Shown: in pieces, positions 45,051-56,071 of the stretch
Layout: each line of letters begins with the position of its first letter
Numbering within the stretch: position 1 is the stretch's first letter
NCBI RefSeq assembly: GCF_000517265.1
Contig: NZ_AYSJ01000004.1
Coordinates: 399,174-463,173 of the forward strand
Reading direction: 5' to 3'
From: Photorhabdus khanii NC19
Lineage (GTDB): Bacteria > Pseudomonadota > Gammaproteobacteria > Enterobacterales > Enterobacteriaceae
DNA length: 64,000 nt
Notes under the pieces: generated by a model
What the model saw: the letters and a program-made list of their open reading frames with translations, nothing else
Told to the model about the DNA's origin: nothing
Database searches by the model: none
Program-made: the position numbers and the translations under genes

Positions 45051-46277
45051 TTATTGTCTCCCTACTCTGACAGTATCGTTACGCAGATTATCTGTACGGT
45101 TGTAATCTACTGTCCGGTTTGAACTTGAGGATGCTGTCGGACGAGTAACTCGCGGGCTGGAAACAGTTGTATTACCAAGCTGACTTTCCACGGCCGTTTT
45201 ACCACTGGCTGCATCGCTACGGAACATTTGCTCTAATGGCAAGACCATCAGGTTATTACTGTTCTCATTAGCAATAATTTTGCGGGTATTACTCAGTACT
45301 TTTTCCATAGTTTCAATATACAGACGCTCACGGGTAATTTCCGGTGCTGCTTTATATTCAGGCAGCATCTTAGCAAAACTCGCCACTTCACCCTGCGCTT
45401 CCAATACCACACGCGCTTTATAAGCCTTAGCATCTTCGATTAATCGTTGAGCCTGACCATTTGCACGCGGTTGAACTTCATTAGCGTAAGCTTCCGCCTC
45501 ACGAATGTACTGCTGTTCATTTTCCCGGGCAGCAATCGCATCGTCAAATGACGCTTTTACTTCTTCCGGTGGACGGGCAGTCTGGAAGTTAACATCCAGC
45601 AAAGTAATACCCATTTTATATGGACGAATCGTTTCTTCCAGTACCTTCTGGGTATCGCTACGTACAATAGTACGGCCTTCTGTCAAGATTTTATCCATAG
45701 TGTATTTACCGATAACACCGCGAACCGCGCTGTCGGTTGCCTGACGCAGGCTGTTATCAGGGCTTGTTACGCTATAGAGATAAGCGGCTGGATTAGTCAC
45801 ACGGTACTGAACGTTCATTTCCACGCGAACAACGTTTTCATCGGAAGTCAGCATCACACCGGATGCCGCCAGTTCACGAACAGATTCCACGTTGACCGGA
45901 ACCACTTCATCAATGAACGTTGGTTTCCAGTTCAGACCTGGCTGCACGATATGGCTCAATTTACCCAAACGGGTAACAACACCACGTTCTGTTTCTTTAA
46001 TCGTATAGAAACCACTGGCGGCCCAGATCACGACGACCGCGACAACAGCAAGGCTAATAATACGCCCGCCAAATTTTGCCCCCTGATCAGAGCCATTACC
46101 CCCCTTATTCCCACCGAAACCACCGAGTTTACTGCTCAGCTTACGGAACAGATCGTCGAGATCAGATGCCCCACGGTTTCGACTACCTTTGTTCCCGCCG
46201 GAGTTGCCGCCATTATTATTGCTGCTCCCCCACGGGTCACGGTCTTGTCCGTTGTTCCCGGGCTGATTCCACGCCAT
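45051..46277 (-). CDS. hflK: HflK, FtsH-regulating SPFH protein
   Basis: 408-residue partner of HflC. Gly/Asn-rich cytoplasmic N-terminus (NNNGGNSGGNKGSRN), one membrane helix (ISLAVVAVVVIWAASGFYTI), SPFH domain (LNWKPTFIDEVVPVNVESV), helical region and a Ser/Thr/Asn-rich C-terminus. Conserved hfq-hflX-hflK-hflC order. Confidence 0.96.
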   Translation of the reverse strand: MAWNQPGNNGQDRDPWGSSNNNGGNSGGNKGSRNRGASDLDDLFRKLSSKLGGFGGNKGGNGSDQGAKFGGRIISLAVVAVVVIWAASGFYTIKETERGVVTRLGKLSHIVQPGLNWKPTFIDEVVPVNVESVRELAASGVMLTSDENVVRVEMNVQYRVTNPAAYLYSVTSPDNSLRQATDSAVRGVIGKYTMDKILTEGRTIVRSDTQKVLEETIRPYKMGITLLDVNFQTARPPEEVKASFDDAIAARENEQQYIREAEAYANEVQPRANGQAQRLIEDAKAYKARVVLEAQGEVASFAKMLPEYKAAPEITRERLYIETMEKVLSNTRKIIANENSNNLMVLPLEQMFRSDAASGKTAVESQLGNTTVSSPRVTRPTASSSSNRTVDYNRTDNLRNDTVRVGRQ

Positions 46278-46382
46278 GTTTTAGCTCCATTCTTTTATGA
46301 TTGGTTTTTCAGGCCAAGAGCCGCTTGTAAACAAACCAGCTCTCAATCACACAAGTTTTCAGATATTCATCTGACAAACACA

Positions 46383-47663
46383 TCAGACAATATAATCAAA
46401 CAAATCCTGTTCTTGTTTGCACAGACGGTGCCAGTCAACAATCGGCATTCTCACTTCAATACCAACTTTGCCGTCCTCTTCTATCCACTCTCTCTCGATT
46501 GCCTTAAGTTGATAGAAGCGGCTGCGTAAACGACCCACCTCTGGCGGCAAGCGCAATTCGTAGTGTGCGATTTCACCCGAAAGACGCTCCGTTAACGCTT
46601 GTAACAACAACGGGATACCTTCACCGGTTTGCGCCGACAACCAAACTTTGACCGGTAAGTTATCTTCGTTGCGATCAATACGCGGTGTGAAGTCTCCCAG
46701 CATATCAATCTTATTCATCACCAGCAGTACCGGAATTTCATGAGCTTCAATTTCTTCCAGTACACTGTCAACCGCGGCAATATTTTCGTCAATGCGGCTA
46801 TCCGCAGCATCGACGATATGCAGCAATAGTGTTGCCTGCCGGGTTTCCTGCAATGTCGCTTTAAATGCCGCAACCAGATCATGAGGCAAATGACGGATAA
46901 AACCAACAGTATCAGCCAGCACCGCCGTGCCAACATCATCAACTTCAATCCGCCGCAACGTTGGATCCAGCGTTGCGAACAACTGATCAGCCGCGTAAAC
47001 CTCAGCGGATGTCATGCGGTTGAATAAGCTCGATTTCCCGGCATTGGTATATCCCACCAAAGAAATCGTCGGTATATCCGCCTTATTCCGCGCCTGACGC
47101 CCCTGTTCACGCTGCTTCTCAACCCGATTAAGGCGACCCAGAATCTGGCGGATCCTATCCCGCAGTAAACGCCGGTCTGTTTCAAGCTGAGTTTCCCCCG
47201 GCCCCCTTAGACCAATCCCACCTTTTTGACGTTCAAGGTGAGTCCATCCCCGGACAAGACGGGTAGAAAGATGGCGTAACTGTGCCAACTCCACCTGCAA
47301 CTTCCCTTCGTGGGTCCGCGCTCGCTGAGCAAAAATATCCAGAATCACACCAGTGCGATCGATCACCCGACACTGACAGAGCCGTTCAAGGTTACGCTCT
47401 TGCGCAGGGCTAAGAGTATGATTAAACAGCACAACATCAGCACCACTAGCCTGTACAGCCTCAGCAATCTCTTCAGCCTTACCTTCTCCGACAAAATATT
47501 TCGGATTAGGTACTTTTCTGCTCCCTGTGACAATTTGAACAGGAACCACACCAGCAGAAGTTACCAGTGATTCAAACTCACTGAGATTGTCTGTGTCTTT
47601 ATCCTGCGAGAAGAAAATGTGCACCACAACGGCTCGTTCACCGCCTTCATAACGCTCAAACAA
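46383..47663 (-). CDS. hflX: GTPase HflX
   Basis: 426-residue ribosome-splitting GTPase that rescues stalled ribosomes under stress. N-terminal HflX domain ([18 protein letters not shown]), the [15 protein letters not shown] signature and a G domain with P-loop GYTNAGKSS and NKID. Follows hfq, with a terminator between them that may be leaky. Confidence 0.95.
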   Translation of the reverse strand: MFERYEGGERAVVVHIFFSQDKDTDNLSEFESLVTSAGVVPVQIVTGSRKVPNPKYFVGEGKAEEIAEAVQASGADVVLFNHTLSPAQERNLERLCQCRVIDRTGVILDIFAQRARTHEGKLQVELAQLRHLSTRLVRGWTHLERQKGGIGLRGPGETQLETDRRLLRDRIRQILGRLNRVEKQREQGRQARNKADIPTISLVGYTNAGKSSLFNRMTSAEVYAADQLFATLDPTLRRIEVDDVGTAVLADTVGFIRHLPHDLVAAFKATLQETRQATLLLHIVDAADSRIDENIAAVDSVLEEIEAHEIPVLLVMNKIDMLGDFTPRIDRNEDNLPVKVWLSAQTGEGIPLLLQALTERLSGEIAHYELRLPPEVGRLRSRFYQLKAIEREWIEEDGKVGIEVRMPIVDWHRLCKQEQDLFDYIV

Positions 47664-47700
47664 AGGTGAGACCTCTCAGGCTGAGTAAAAAACTATAGGA

Positions 47701-47735
47701 AAAAACATAGGTAAAGTCTCCCTACCTATGTTTTT
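47701..47735 (-). terminator. hfq terminator (between hfq and hflX)
   Basis: AAAAACATAGGTA (47701-47713) / TACCTATGTTTTT (47723-47735), 13-bp stem including A/T tracts. Confidence 0.85.
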
Positions 47736-47760
47736 CTTCATGTTGTTACCGTTCTCAAGC

Positions 47761-48069
47761 TTATTCAGCGCCATCACTTTCCTGTTGTGCTGCCGGAGCG
47801 GAAACTCCACCAGAGTGGTAATTACCTACACTTGCCCCTACACCCGTATTGCTACTGTGATGAGAAACTGGGCGGGAAGGTACAACAGTCGAGATAGCGT
47901 GTTTATAAACCATCTGGCTAACTGTATTTTTCAGTAAAATGACAAACTGGTCAAAAGATTCAATCTGCCCCTGCAATTTGATGCCGTTGACCAAATAAAT
48001 AGAAACCGGGACCCTTTCACGCCGTAATGCGTTCAGGAACGGATCTTGCAAAGATTGCCCCTTAGCCAT
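47761..48069 (-). CDS. hfq: RNA chaperone Hfq
   Basis: 102-residue Sm-like hexamer that matches small RNAs to mRNA targets. The core [20 protein letters not shown], split from [19 protein letters not shown], and the Sm2 motif YKHAIST are unchanged from E. coli; the C-terminal tail ([17 protein letters not shown]) is typically variable. Confidence 0.97.
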   Translation of the reverse strand: MAKGQSLQDPFLNALRRERVPVSIYLVNGIKLQGQIESFDQFVILLKNTVSQMVYKHAISTVVPSRPVSHHSSNTGVGASVGNYHSGGVSAPAAQQESDGAE

Positions 48070-48178
48070 TCTATATTTTCCTTATTTTGTTGTTTTTAAC
48101 TAAGAACCTGGAGGTTCGAAAAATGAACTACTCAAAAATTGCGCTTTGGTACTCATCAATTGTACACAATCAATAAAC

Positions 48179-49120
48179 CTATGCACTAACAACCTGCATA
48201 ACTGTGCTTAAAGCCTGTTCAGGTTGAAAACTATCCAACCAATGAACCGACTCCCAACCTCTGAGCCAAGTTACCTGACGCTTTGCCAATTGGCGTGTTG
48301 CACAAATACCGCGATAAACCATTTCATCGTAGTTAATCTCACCGGAAAGATAGGACCACATCTGGCGATAACCAACACAACGAATAGAAGGTAAATCCAC
48401 ATGCAAATCATGACGAGCATAAAGGGCTTTAACTTCTTCTTCAAATCCTGATTCAAGCATTTGATGAAAACGCGCTTCAATACGTTGATGAAGGAGCTCA
48501 CGCTTTGCCGGCGCAATAGCAAATTGATGGACACGGTAAGGAAGTACTTCCCCTGACAATCTCGTCAGCTCAGTGAGAGTTTTACCTGAAATAAGAAAAA
48601 CTTCCAGTGCCCGGGAAAGCCTCTGTGGATCATTGGGATGAATTCTTAACGCTGCCACAGGGTCAACCTTCTGTAGCTGCTGATGCAATGCATTCCATCC
48701 TTGCTCTGCTGCCTGCTGCTCTATTTGCGCCCGAATAACCGGATCAGCAGAAGGCAAAGGGGATAAACCTTCAAGTAATGCCTTGAAATAGAGCATAGTT
48801 CCGCCAACCAACAGAGGAATACGCCCAGAAGCGGTAATTTCCGCCATTTCCTTCAACGCATCCTGACGGAAGTCAGCCGCAGAATAAGGCTGAGAAGGGT
48901 CAAGAATATCGATCAAACGATGAGGCGCCAACGCTTGCTCTTCTGTTGTTGGTTTAGCTGTACCAATATTCATTCCACGATAAATCAACGCAGAATCAAC
49001 GCTTATCAGTTCCACAGGAAGATGCTGGCGCAAAGCGATAGATAAGGCGGTTTTGCCTGAGGCCGTCGGCCCCATAACAAAGATTGCCGCTGGCAGATGT
49101 TGAGTTTTCTGATCACTCAT
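48179..49120 (-). CDS. miaA: tRNA dimethylallyltransferase MiaA
   Basis: Transfers a dimethylallyl group to A37 of tRNAs reading UNN codons. 313 residues with the P-loop [11 protein letters not shown] and the [16 protein letters not shown] segment. ATG 49118-49120 ([10 protein letters not shown]) overlaps the mutL stop by 8 bases. Confidence 0.96.
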   Translation of the reverse strand: MSDQKTQHLPAAIFVMGPTASGKTALSIALRQHLPVELISVDSALIYRGMNIGTAKPTTEEQALAPHRLIDILDPSQPYSAADFRQDALKEMAEITASGRIPLLVGGTMLYFKALLEGLSPLPSADPVIRAQIEQQAAEQGWNALHQQLQKVDPVAALRIHPNDPQRLSRALEVFLISGKTLTELTRLSGEVLPYRVHQFAIAPAKRELLHQRIEARFHQMLESGFEEEVKALYARHDLHVDLPSIRCVGYRQMWSYLSGEINYDEMVYRGICATRQLAKRQVTWLRGWESVHWLDSFQPEQALSTVMQVVSA

Positions 49121-51014
49121 GAGTAAGGAATGCCACCACTGCTTGTAAATCAATTAATTGTAATAGCCCATCTGGTGGAGATTTTACCAGTTGTGGGCAA
49201 AGCCGCTCAACATCAGCCAATAACTGTATTGCCTGAGCAACATTCCACGTTTCATGCTCACTGCCAATATGACGAGCAAGCCAAGTTACAATCTGTTCTG
49301 CCGATGCTGATGGCTGCTGCGCCAAATAGTTTAACAATTCAGGAATTAATTTGGGCAAATTTTGCTGGCGCAATGGTAACGATACAGCACGTAGTGTTGC
49401 TTTTCCATGAGATACAGACGCTTCTATACCAAAAGAGCCTAATAAGTCACTATAACGATTTAAAGCACTAGCTTCTTCCTTACTGAGAACAAGTTTCAGC
49501 GGGATCAAAAGAGGTTGTGGTTTCAGTCCTTGCTCCGTTGGTGTTAATTGTACTTGTTTTAACCAGCGTTCAGCGACTGGCAAAGATAACAATCCAATAC
49601 CTAACGGAGATTCAATCAGAGCGTAGCATGGCAGATATATGCTCAACACTTTACCAAAACTATGACTGTTATTTTTAACCTGAACAGGAACAGATGTCAC
49701 TTTTGCTGCCACAACAGGAGCGATTCTTGCCGGGAAAAGCTCTCTTTTCTCTTCGGGTTCCGGCACAGATTGCATCAGCTTCTGATACAACTCACCCTGA
49801 GGTTTTTGATAATTGTCCCCGTGATACTGACGGTTTTCACCACTGCGGGAAAAACCTGTGCTACTTTTGCCTGACAAAACCTCTTTTGGTGATGACGTTG
49901 CCGCAGATGCGGCATTATTTTGCCGGGAAAAATGATTTTCTCCTGCTGATGGGCGGTTTTCCGGCTCCCAGACCGGCGCAGGCTCACAACATGCTATATC
50001 CAGCTCAACACCGCTTCCGCGCTGTTTTAATACGGCAGTGACCCCCTGATAGATAAAATCGTGTACCAGACGAGCCTGATGGAAACGAACTTCATGCTTC
50101 GCCGGATGTACATTAACATCCACCTGATGCGGATCAACTTCCAGATACAAAACAAAAGCCGGCTGCTGTTCTCCCTTGATCAAATCTTGATAAGCCTGAC
50201 GGATAGCATGATTAATTAAGCGATCACGCATCATACGTCCGTTAACATAGCAATATTGAATATCTCCACTCGCCGTCGCATTCATCGGATCCGCAACCCA
50301 TCCCTTGATGGATAAATCTCCATGCTGCCAGGAAAGAGCAAGCGCCTGCTGCATAAAAGCGGTACCACAAATGGAAGCCAAACGTCGTTCATACTGTGAT
50401 TCTTCTTTTGCCGGCCGGTACTGGCGAACCAGCTTGCCGTTATGATGCAAATTAATTGATACATCCAGACGCGCCAGCGCAATACGTCTGACAACTTCAT
50501 CAATATGACCAAATTCCGTTTTTTCTGTTCGCAGAAATTTACGCCGCGCGGGTGTGTTATAAAATAGATCTAACACTTCAACAGTACTGCCTACCGGATG
50601 GGCAGCCGGCTTCACTGTGACCTCCATATCCCGTCCTTCAGCGTAGGCTTGCCAAGCTTCATTCTGTTGTTCCGTACGGGAAGTCAATGTCAGACGCGAA
50701 ACTGAGCTGATACTGGCCAGCGCCTCTCCACGGAACCCCATACTGATAATCGCTTCCAGATCATCCAGTGTGGCAATCTTACTGGTAGCATGACGAGCCA
50801 GTGCCAAAGCAAGATCCTGATGATTGATTCCACAACCATTATCACGGACACGGATAAGTTTTACTCCACCGCGCTCGATTTCAATATCAATGCGGCTGGC
50901 TCCAGCATCAAGACTATTCTCCATCAACTCCTTTACTACTGATGCAGGACGTTCTACTACTTCGCCAGCAGCAATTTGGTTTGCTAATTGAGGAGGCAAG
51001 ATCTTGATAGCCAT
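49113..51014 (-). CDS. mutL: DNA mismatch repair protein MutL
   Basis: 633-residue GHKL ATPase that couples MutS recognition to MutH nicking and UvrD. N-terminal motifs [18 protein letters not shown] and [10 protein letters not shown] are intact; a variable linker (about residues 335-440) joins the C-terminal dimerisation domain, ending [11 protein letters not shown]. Nine bases after amiB. Confidence 0.96.
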   Translation of the reverse strand: MAIKILPPQLANQIAAGEVVERPASVVKELMENSLDAGASRIDIEIERGGVKLIRVRDNGCGINHQDLALALARHATSKIATLDDLEAIISMGFRGEALASISSVSRLTLTSRTEQQNEAWQAYAEGRDMEVTVKPAAHPVGSTVEVLDLFYNTPARRKFLRTEKTEFGHIDEVVRRIALARLDVSINLHHNGKLVRQYRPAKEESQYERRLASICGTAFMQQALALSWQHGDLSIKGWVADPMNATASGDIQYCYVNGRMMRDRLINHAIRQAYQDLIKGEQQPAFVLYLEVDPHQVDVNVHPAKHEVRFHQARLVHDFIYQGVTAVLKQRGSGVELDIACCEPAPVWEPENRPSAGENHFSRQNNAASAATSSPKEVLSGKSSTGFSRSGENRQYHGDNYQKPQGELYQKLMQSVPEPEEKRELFPARIAPVVAAKVTSVPVQVKNNSHSFGKVLSIYLPCYALIESPLGIGLLSLPVAERWLKQVQLTPTEQGLKPQPLLIPLKLVLSKEEASALNRYSDLLGSFGIEASVSHGKATLRAVSLPLRQQNLPKLIPELLNYLAQQPSASAEQIVTWLARHIGSEHETWNVAQAIQLLADVERLCPQLVKSPPDGLLQLIDLQAVVAFLTHE

Positions 51015-51023
51015 ATTTAACCC

Positions 51024-52325
51024 TTACTTCTTTGATGCTTTAGGTGCAGCCTGTAATGGATGCGCCAGAAAATAGTTGCGCAATCCCCGATGGATAGCGC
51101 TTGCCAGCTTATCCTGAAAATCACTGGAACCAAGCAATGCTTCTTCAGCTGAGTTACTGATAAACCCAGTTTCTACCAAAATTGAAGGGATATCCGGTGA
51201 ACGTAGCACACCCAAACTGGCATGTTCTGGCGAACGTTTATGTAATGAGCCAACTTTGCGCAACTCATTCAAAACCTGTACTGCAACATTATAACCCACC
51301 CGTTGAGAGTGACCGAATTGTAAATCCAGTACCGCCTGGCTTAGATAAGGATCTGCACCATTTGCCAATGCATTTCCTGCACCGCCCAGTAATTCAGACT
51401 GCTTCTCATGCTGCTCAAGCCAATTACCCAATTCACTGTTTGCACGCTTGTTTGACAGTACCCAGACAGAAGCACCACGCGCACTGCGATTAGGCGCAGC
51501 GTCAGCATGAATAGAAACCAACATATTTGCGCTATGTTTACGCGCAACCTCAGAACGACCAGTAACAGAAATAAAATAGTCTCCGTTACGGGTCAGAACG
51601 GGTTTGAACATAGGATCATTGCGCAATAGCGCTTCCAATTTGCGCGCGACACTAATAGTGACATTTTTCTCTTTCAGTCCATGTTGCCCGATCGCGCCAG
51701 GATCTTGTCCGCCATGCCCCGCATCAATAGCAACAACAACTCGCTGACTTCCCTTAGACGTAATTTGTGGAGTCGCCTTTTTTGTCGCCGGCTGTTTATT
51801 ATCAGTAATGACTGATTTACTGGCTGCCACTTGTGAACTTTCTCTGAAAACAGGATTACTGACAGAGGTACCAGAAGCCCGCAAGGTAAAAATAACCCGA
51901 TATTCACTACCCGACTGCTGCACTATAGAGTTGACTTTAACTTTCTTATTTAGTTCAAACACAATACGTTTTTTTTGTATATCAGGTGCCTGACTGGCGC
52001 GAATTTTCCTCACTAAATCCAGTCCCGGCAGATTCATTGGCAAACCAATAATATTTCCTGACTGGTGAATATCTACCACTAAACGTTCCGGTGAATGCAA
52101 TGGGAAAAAGCTGTAATCAGGGCGACTACCTGAAAAAACCATCGTCACTTTGGATTCACTGACACTATTACTCACGTGAATATTGGATAAAGTCGCCGCT
52201 GTCGCTGTTACCACCACTAAACTGCTCATCATGATAAACAGCCAGCAAATTATCATAAAACTGATTTGCCATTTCTTTATCATTTTTGCAACTAAAGGGT
52301 GCATCATGGTCGGGTGATCCCTCAT
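51024..52325 (-). CDS. amiB: N-acetylmuramoyl-L-alanine amidase AmiB
   Basis: 433-residue periplasmic amidase that splits septal peptidoglycan. An N-terminal signal region ([19 protein letters not shown]), an AMIN domain (residues ~45-140), then Amidase_3 with zinc ligands in [25 protein letters not shown] and the catalytic Glu in [11 protein letters not shown]. No LysM repeat is visible. The start is uncertain by a few codons (a second ATG pair lies 6 codons in). Confidence 0.94.
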   Translation of the reverse strand: MRDHPTMMHPLVAKMIKKWQISFMIICWLFIMMSSLVVVTATAATLSNIHVSNSVSESKVTMVFSGSRPDYSFFPLHSPERLVVDIHQSGNIIGLPMNLPGLDLVRKIRASQAPDIQKKRIVFELNKKVKVNSIVQQSGSEYRVIFTLRASGTSVSNPVFRESSQVAASKSVITDNKQPATKKATPQITSKGSQRVVVAIDAGHGGQDPGAIGQHGLKEKNVTISVARKLEALLRNDPMFKPVLTRNGDYFISVTGRSEVARKHSANMLVSIHADAAPNRSARGASVWVLSNKRANSELGNWLEQHEKQSELLGGAGNALANGADPYLSQAVLDLQFGHSQRVGYNVAVQVLNELRKVGSLHKRSPEHASLGVLRSPDIPSILVETGFISNSAEEALLGSSDFQDKLASAIHRGLRNYFLAHPLQAAPKASKK

Positions 52326-52786
52326 AAATATTTCAAATTATCTAACAGACTCTCACCATATTCAGACAAAGCAATAAAATGTGCCTGTCGCCCTTCGGGC
52401 TGGTAACTCAAATGTAATTTAATATCTGCATTCGGTAATACGCCTTCTCCTTGCTGAGGCCATTCCACCAGACAAATAGCATCTTGATGGAAATAATCAC
52501 GTATTCCCATAAATTCCAACTCTTCCGGGTCAGCCAACCGGTAAAGATCAAAGTGGTAAACCGGCCTAGGTGTTAAAGCGTAAGGTTCAACCAAAGTGTA
52601 AGTTGGGCTTTTTACATGCCCTTTATGACCTAAGGATTGCAAGAAACCACGGCTGAATGTCGTCTTACCCGCACCTAAATCACCATATAAATAAATTACA
52701 CTGCCATGATTACAGGCAGCAGCAACCGCGCCTCCAAGGGAAACCGTCGCTTCTTCATCTTGAAGTGATAAAACAAGTTCTTTCAT
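52322..52786 (-). CDS. tsaE: tRNA threonylcarbamoyladenosine biosynthesis ATPase TsaE
   Basis: 154-residue ATPase needed with TsaB and TsaD for t6A37 of tRNA. P-loop [14 protein letters not shown] and the conserved [10 protein letters not shown] and YHFDLYRL. Stop overlaps amiB by 4 bases. In E. coli nnr (yjeF) lies between tsaE and queG; here it is absent, with only 171 bases between the two starts. Confidence 0.96.
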   Translation of the reverse strand: MKELVLSLQDEEATVSLGGAVAAACNHGSVIYLYGDLGAGKTTFSRGFLQSLGHKGHVKSPTYTLVEPYALTPRPVYHFDLYRLADPEELEFMGIRDYFHQDAICLVEWPQQGEGVLPNADIKLHLSYQPEGRQAHFIALSEYGESLLDNLKYL

Positions 52787-52957
52787 CGAATAATATCTGC
52801 TGTTTTATTAATTCGTCAGCTAAAACGATAACCCTAACACAACTCTATTATCAACATTTAACATCTTCTGCTCAGTTTCGTTGCCAAACTCACTATTTTT
52901 GGCCTGCAACAGATTATGCTATACTGCGGCTCCTTGCAGCATAAACTCATTTCCGCC

Positions 52958-54115
52958 ATGGCAACGCCTCTCGATCTCCATCTTCTGACCACAAACATCA
53001 AACAATGGGGCCTCTCTCTGGGTTTCCAGCAAGTTGGCATCTGCGATACTGATTTATCAGTAGAAGAACCAAAATTTCAAGAATGGCTGGATAAGCAGCA
53101 TCATGGAGAGATGGCATGGATGAAGCGCCACGGCATGATGCGTACACGCCCGGATGAACTACTGCCAGGAACATTGAGAGTCATCAGTGTAAGAATGAAT
53201 TATCTCCCTGCCAAAGCCTCTTTTGCCAGCACGCTAAATGATTCTAAACTCGGCTATATAAGCCGTTATGCTCTAGGAAGAGATTATCACAAACTGCTGC
53301 GCCAACGTCTGAAAAAACTGGGTGAACAAATTCAAAACTATTGCCATGATTTTGAATATCAGGAAATTCTTAATTTCCGGCCTTTTGTTGATTCAGCACC
53401 AATAATGGAGCGACCACTAGCCGCTAAAGCTGGATTAGGCTGGGTTGGCAAACACTCACTTATCCTTAATAGAGAAGCCGGCTCATGGTTCTTTCTTGGT
53501 GAGCTACTGATAAATCTTCCCCTACCTGTAGACACGCCACAACAAGAGCAATGTGGCCGCTGTGTGTCCTGTATGACAACCTGCCCAACAGGTGCAATTA
53601 TCGCTCCTTATACCATTGATGCCCGCCGTTGCATTTCTTATCTCACGATTGAATTGGAAGGTATTATTCCTGAAGAGTTTCGCCCACTGATGGGAAACCG
53701 CATTTATGGTTGTGATGACTGCCAAATTATTTGTCCGTGGAACCGCTTTTCCCAACTAACAGATGAAGGTGATTTCAGCCCCCGGGCAACATTGCATACG
53801 CCGGAATTATTGGATTTATTCAATTGGAGTGAAGAAAAATTCCTGCGAATAACAGAAGGCTCAGCAATCCGCCGGATTGGTCATTTACGCTGGTTACGCA
53901 ATATTGCGGTTGCCTTGGGAAACGCACCATATCGAGACAACATCGTTCTGTCTCTGCAACAGAAACTAGGATTAAACACAATGCTTGATGAGCATATTCA
54001 TTGGGCTATTGACCAACAAATGACTCGCCGGGAAACCAATACTGTCAATGTACAAACTTCGCAACAAAAACGGCTTATCCGAGCAATAACCAAAGGCTTA
54101 CCCAGAGACGCTTAA
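52958..54115 (+). CDS. queG: Epoxyqueuosine reductase QueG
   Basis: Last step of queuosine synthesis in tRNA: reduces epoxyqueuosine using cobalamin and two 4Fe-4S clusters. 385 residues from ATG 52958 (MATPLDLHLLTTNIKQWG). Cluster motifs CGRCVSCMTTCPTGAI and CDDCQIICPWN are intact; RPFVDSAPIMERPLA is the active-site core. TATACT at about 52919-52924 may be its -10 box. The frame is open 14 codons upstream. Confidence 0.95.
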   Translation: MATPLDLHLLTTNIKQWGLSLGFQQVGICDTDLSVEEPKFQEWLDKQHHGEMAWMKRHGMMRTRPDELLPGTLRVISVRMNYLPAKASFASTLNDSKLGYISRYALGRDYHKLLRQRLKKLGEQIQNYCHDFEYQEILNFRPFVDSAPIMERPLAAKAGLGWVGKHSLILNREAGSWFFLGELLINLPLPVDTPQQEQCGRCVSCMTTCPTGAIIAPYTIDARRCISYLTIELEGIIPEEFRPLMGNRIYGCDDCQIICPWNRFSQLTDEGDFSPRATLHTPELLDLFNWSEEKFLRITEGSAIRRIGHLRWLRNIAVALGNAPYRDNIVLSLQQKLGLNTMLDEHIHWAIDQQMTRRETNTVNVQTSQQKRLIRAITKGLPRDA

Positions 54116-54566
54116 TTATTAGCCACCCTGACAGGGTATAAAAAATTCAGATAATTTTCCTGTGAATAAAATAAAAATCCCTTGCTGATCAATGTGCAAA
54201 AAAAGCGCAAGTGATCAGTATGACATTTCTTAACAAAGGACCATTCCAAAAAACTATCAATAACTTACAGAAGAAATATTGATTTTACAAAATGTAAGAT
54301 CAGAAAAATACGAAAGAAACAGCCTGTGGATAAGTCTGTGTGGTAATTTTAAGGTGTCGTACTTACTTTACCAGGAAATCACTTTCTATTCTGTGGATAA
54401 AAAATAGAAATCAGCACGGAACCCTATAGCCCAAAAATCGAATCAAAATAAGCGAGTATTATCATTGAGGAAGAAACTTGGAGAGGGAAGCAAACCTTCT
54501 GAATCCCACTTAACTTATTGATTCAACAGAGATTTTTAAATTCATCATCGTTGAAAGGAGTGCATT
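54116..54566. other. Gene-free stretch after queG
   Basis: About 450 bases, AT-rich, with no convincing gene. A weak dyad ACCCT/AGGGT (54125-54138) follows queG. This is the start of the accessory segment between queG and the tRNA-Gly array. Confidence 0.5.
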
Positions 54567-54674
54567 ATGTACCACCCTCAAAAGTTTGGCAAGCAGAAGT
54601 TAAAAAAACTTTGGGAGCTAAAGGGTCATGCCTTTCTCTTTCCTACGTGTCCTGTGCCAAAGAAAGACAGATAG
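54567..54674 (+). CDS. Possible 35-residue small protein
   Basis: ATG at 54567 stands 7 bases after a strong GAAAGGAG ribosome site. The product MYHPQKFGKQKLKKLWELKG... ends in TCPVPKKDR and is very basic (about a dozen Lys/Arg). I do not recognise it. Ribosome-site strength is the only support. Confidence 0.3.
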   Translation: MYHPQKFGKQKLKKLWELKGHAFLFPTCPVPKKDR

Positions 54675-54938
54675 CCTATAACCCAGCAATAACTCTTAAC
54701 GGACAAATATCATACATTAGCTGTAGAGTCGGCTCACAATTTAAACATTCAGCTAAGGCTTTCACTTGATCTACTGTCTATTACGATGAAACTCTTTTTA
54801 TTTGTTCAAAGAGGAACTGGACAAACAGTAGGAATCAATAAGCAAACAATTTTTATGCAGACCGATAATATCGAATTTCGCACAGTTATTGTATGCAGAT
54901 AACAGTTAAGACAACTAACTAGCAATAAGGATCGAAAA

Positions 54939-55370
54939 ATGAAAAGATTCACCAAAATTGCAGTAGGTTTTCTCGCGTTAACCGCAGCTCAAATGTCTTT
55001 TGCCGCTACCAGCAATTGGTCACAAACAATTCGTGCTCCAAACGTTTATGTCGGAGGCACCACCAACTCAAACTTCTTTAGTACACCGGTTTCAGTTCCG
55101 ACAAGGGCAACTATCACGACAGTATCCTGGAATATCGGCTTGTATGCCAATGGTGCAACAAATCAAAATTTCAACGTTTGTTACACCCCACGATATTCCT
55201 CTAACCCATCACAATGCTTGGATGTCTCCGGCAACCTCAATGGCTCCACAAGTGCTTTTAGCGGCCAGGATGCCAAAGGTTCCTTTAGAATTAGTGGAAT
55301 TCTGAGCGGGGGCACTTACCCTGTTTACCCGTCTCACTACAATACGATCAGAGTCGACTATCAGTATTGA
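54939..55370 (+). CDS. FlhE-like secreted protein
   Basis: 143 residues: a signal peptide (MKRFTKIAVGFLALTAAQMSFA, shown in part; cleavage after AA/FAA) and a compact beta-rich domain. ITTVSWNIGLY..., NVCYTPRYSSNPSQCLDVSG, AFSGQDAKGSFRISG and a C-terminal IRVDYQY follow the FlhE pattern (xxVxWxY, two Cys around RCVxL, AFxG, VNY). FlhE is a periplasmic flagellar accessory protein, but no flagellar gene is near. It is preceded by AAGGA and followed by a terminator. Confidence 0.55.
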   Translation: MKRFTKIAVGFLALTAAQMSFAATSNWSQTIRAPNVYVGGTTNSNFFSTPVSVPTRATITTVSWNIGLYANGATNQNFNVCYTPRYSSNPSQCLDVSGNLNGSTSAFSGQDAKGSFRISGILSGGTYPVYPSHYNTIRVDYQY

Positions 55371-55379
55371 GCAACCCGA

Positions 55380-55404
55380 CCTGAAACCTGATGGTTTCAG
55401 GTTT
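55380..55404 (+). terminator. Terminator after the FlhE-like gene
   Basis: CCTGAAACC / GGTTTCAGG 9-bp stem with a TGAT loop, then TTT. Confidence 0.75.
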
Positions 55405-55590
55405 AACGGAAAGTCACGCCAATACATGCTCCCAGACAACATCACTATCGGTATCGTTGAAGGTATCATCTTTTCTGCTGGTCTTGACCTACCCGGCAAC
55501 TGAGTCCATCAATAGAGAAACTGTCGAACTCACCATTGGAATTTTTTAGCACAAAACGCCATGAATGTAAGAACCCCAGATAGGCATCTG

Positions 55591-55610
55591 CAAATCAAAA
55601 ATTGGAGCGG
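55591..55610 (+). repeat. att-like copy of a tRNA-Gly 3' end and flank
   Basis: CAAATCAAAAATTGGAGCGG matches 56818-56837 (flank and 3' end of the third tRNA-Gly) at 19 of 20 positions. TGGAGCGG is the complement of the tRNA 3' terminus. No tRNA follows here, so it looks like the outer attachment site of an element that used tRNA-Gly. The 190 bases before it (55405-55590) hold no recognisable gene. Confidence 0.6.
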
Positions 55611-55795
55611 AAAAATGCAACTCACGGTAACCAACTAAAAAAATAATAATTTTTCCTGCTTTGCCTCATATCCGTAGACTTGTTTGTCCTGCTTTTCCAA
55701 AAAAGCTGCATTTGCTTAATTGGTTCAGTCATTTTACAATCAATTTATCGACTTTTTATGGTCTATATTTAGTCTTTTTCGATGTGAGGGATTCT

Positions 55796-56071
55796 ATGCG
55801 TTATTCAGAACAGATTAAACCAATCAGCTACCTTAAAACCAATGCAGCTGCGGTGATGACGACACTGGCAGAGTCCCGCTCACCAATGATTATTACGCAA
55901 AATGGTGAAGCGAAAGCAGTGATTCAGGATATTGCCTCTTATGAGCAGACTCAGGAAACCATGGCATTGTTAAAGATTTTGGCTTTAGGACAACAGCAGG
56001 TTAAAACAGGTGAAATCACACCGGTAAAGGATGTAATTCAACGCTTAAAGAATAAAGAGAAGTTCACCTGA
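55796..56071 (+). CDS. Antitoxin, Phd/YefM family
   Basis: 91 residues starting MRYSEQIKPISYLKTNAAAVMTTL. The pattern SPMIITQNGEAKAVIQDIASYEQ is the Phd/YefM DNA-binding and dimer core; the C-terminal part should wrap the toxin. ATG 55796 follows GAGGG; open codons upstream are not family-like. Its stop shares one base with the toxin start. Such antitoxins repress their own operon. Confidence 0.85.
   Translation: MRYSEQIKPISYLKTNAAAVMTTLAESRSPMIITQNGEAKAVIQDIASYEQTQETMALLKILALGQQQVKTGEITPVKDVIQRLKNKEKFT

Noticed and set aside
54518..54769. 83-codon frame after queG
   Set aside because: No ribosome site at its start and no recognisable pattern; the overlapping 35-codon frame has far better initiation signals, though itself weak.
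55209..55499. 96-codon minus frame over the FlhE-like gene
   Set aside because: Antisense to a frame with a good signal peptide and ribosome site.
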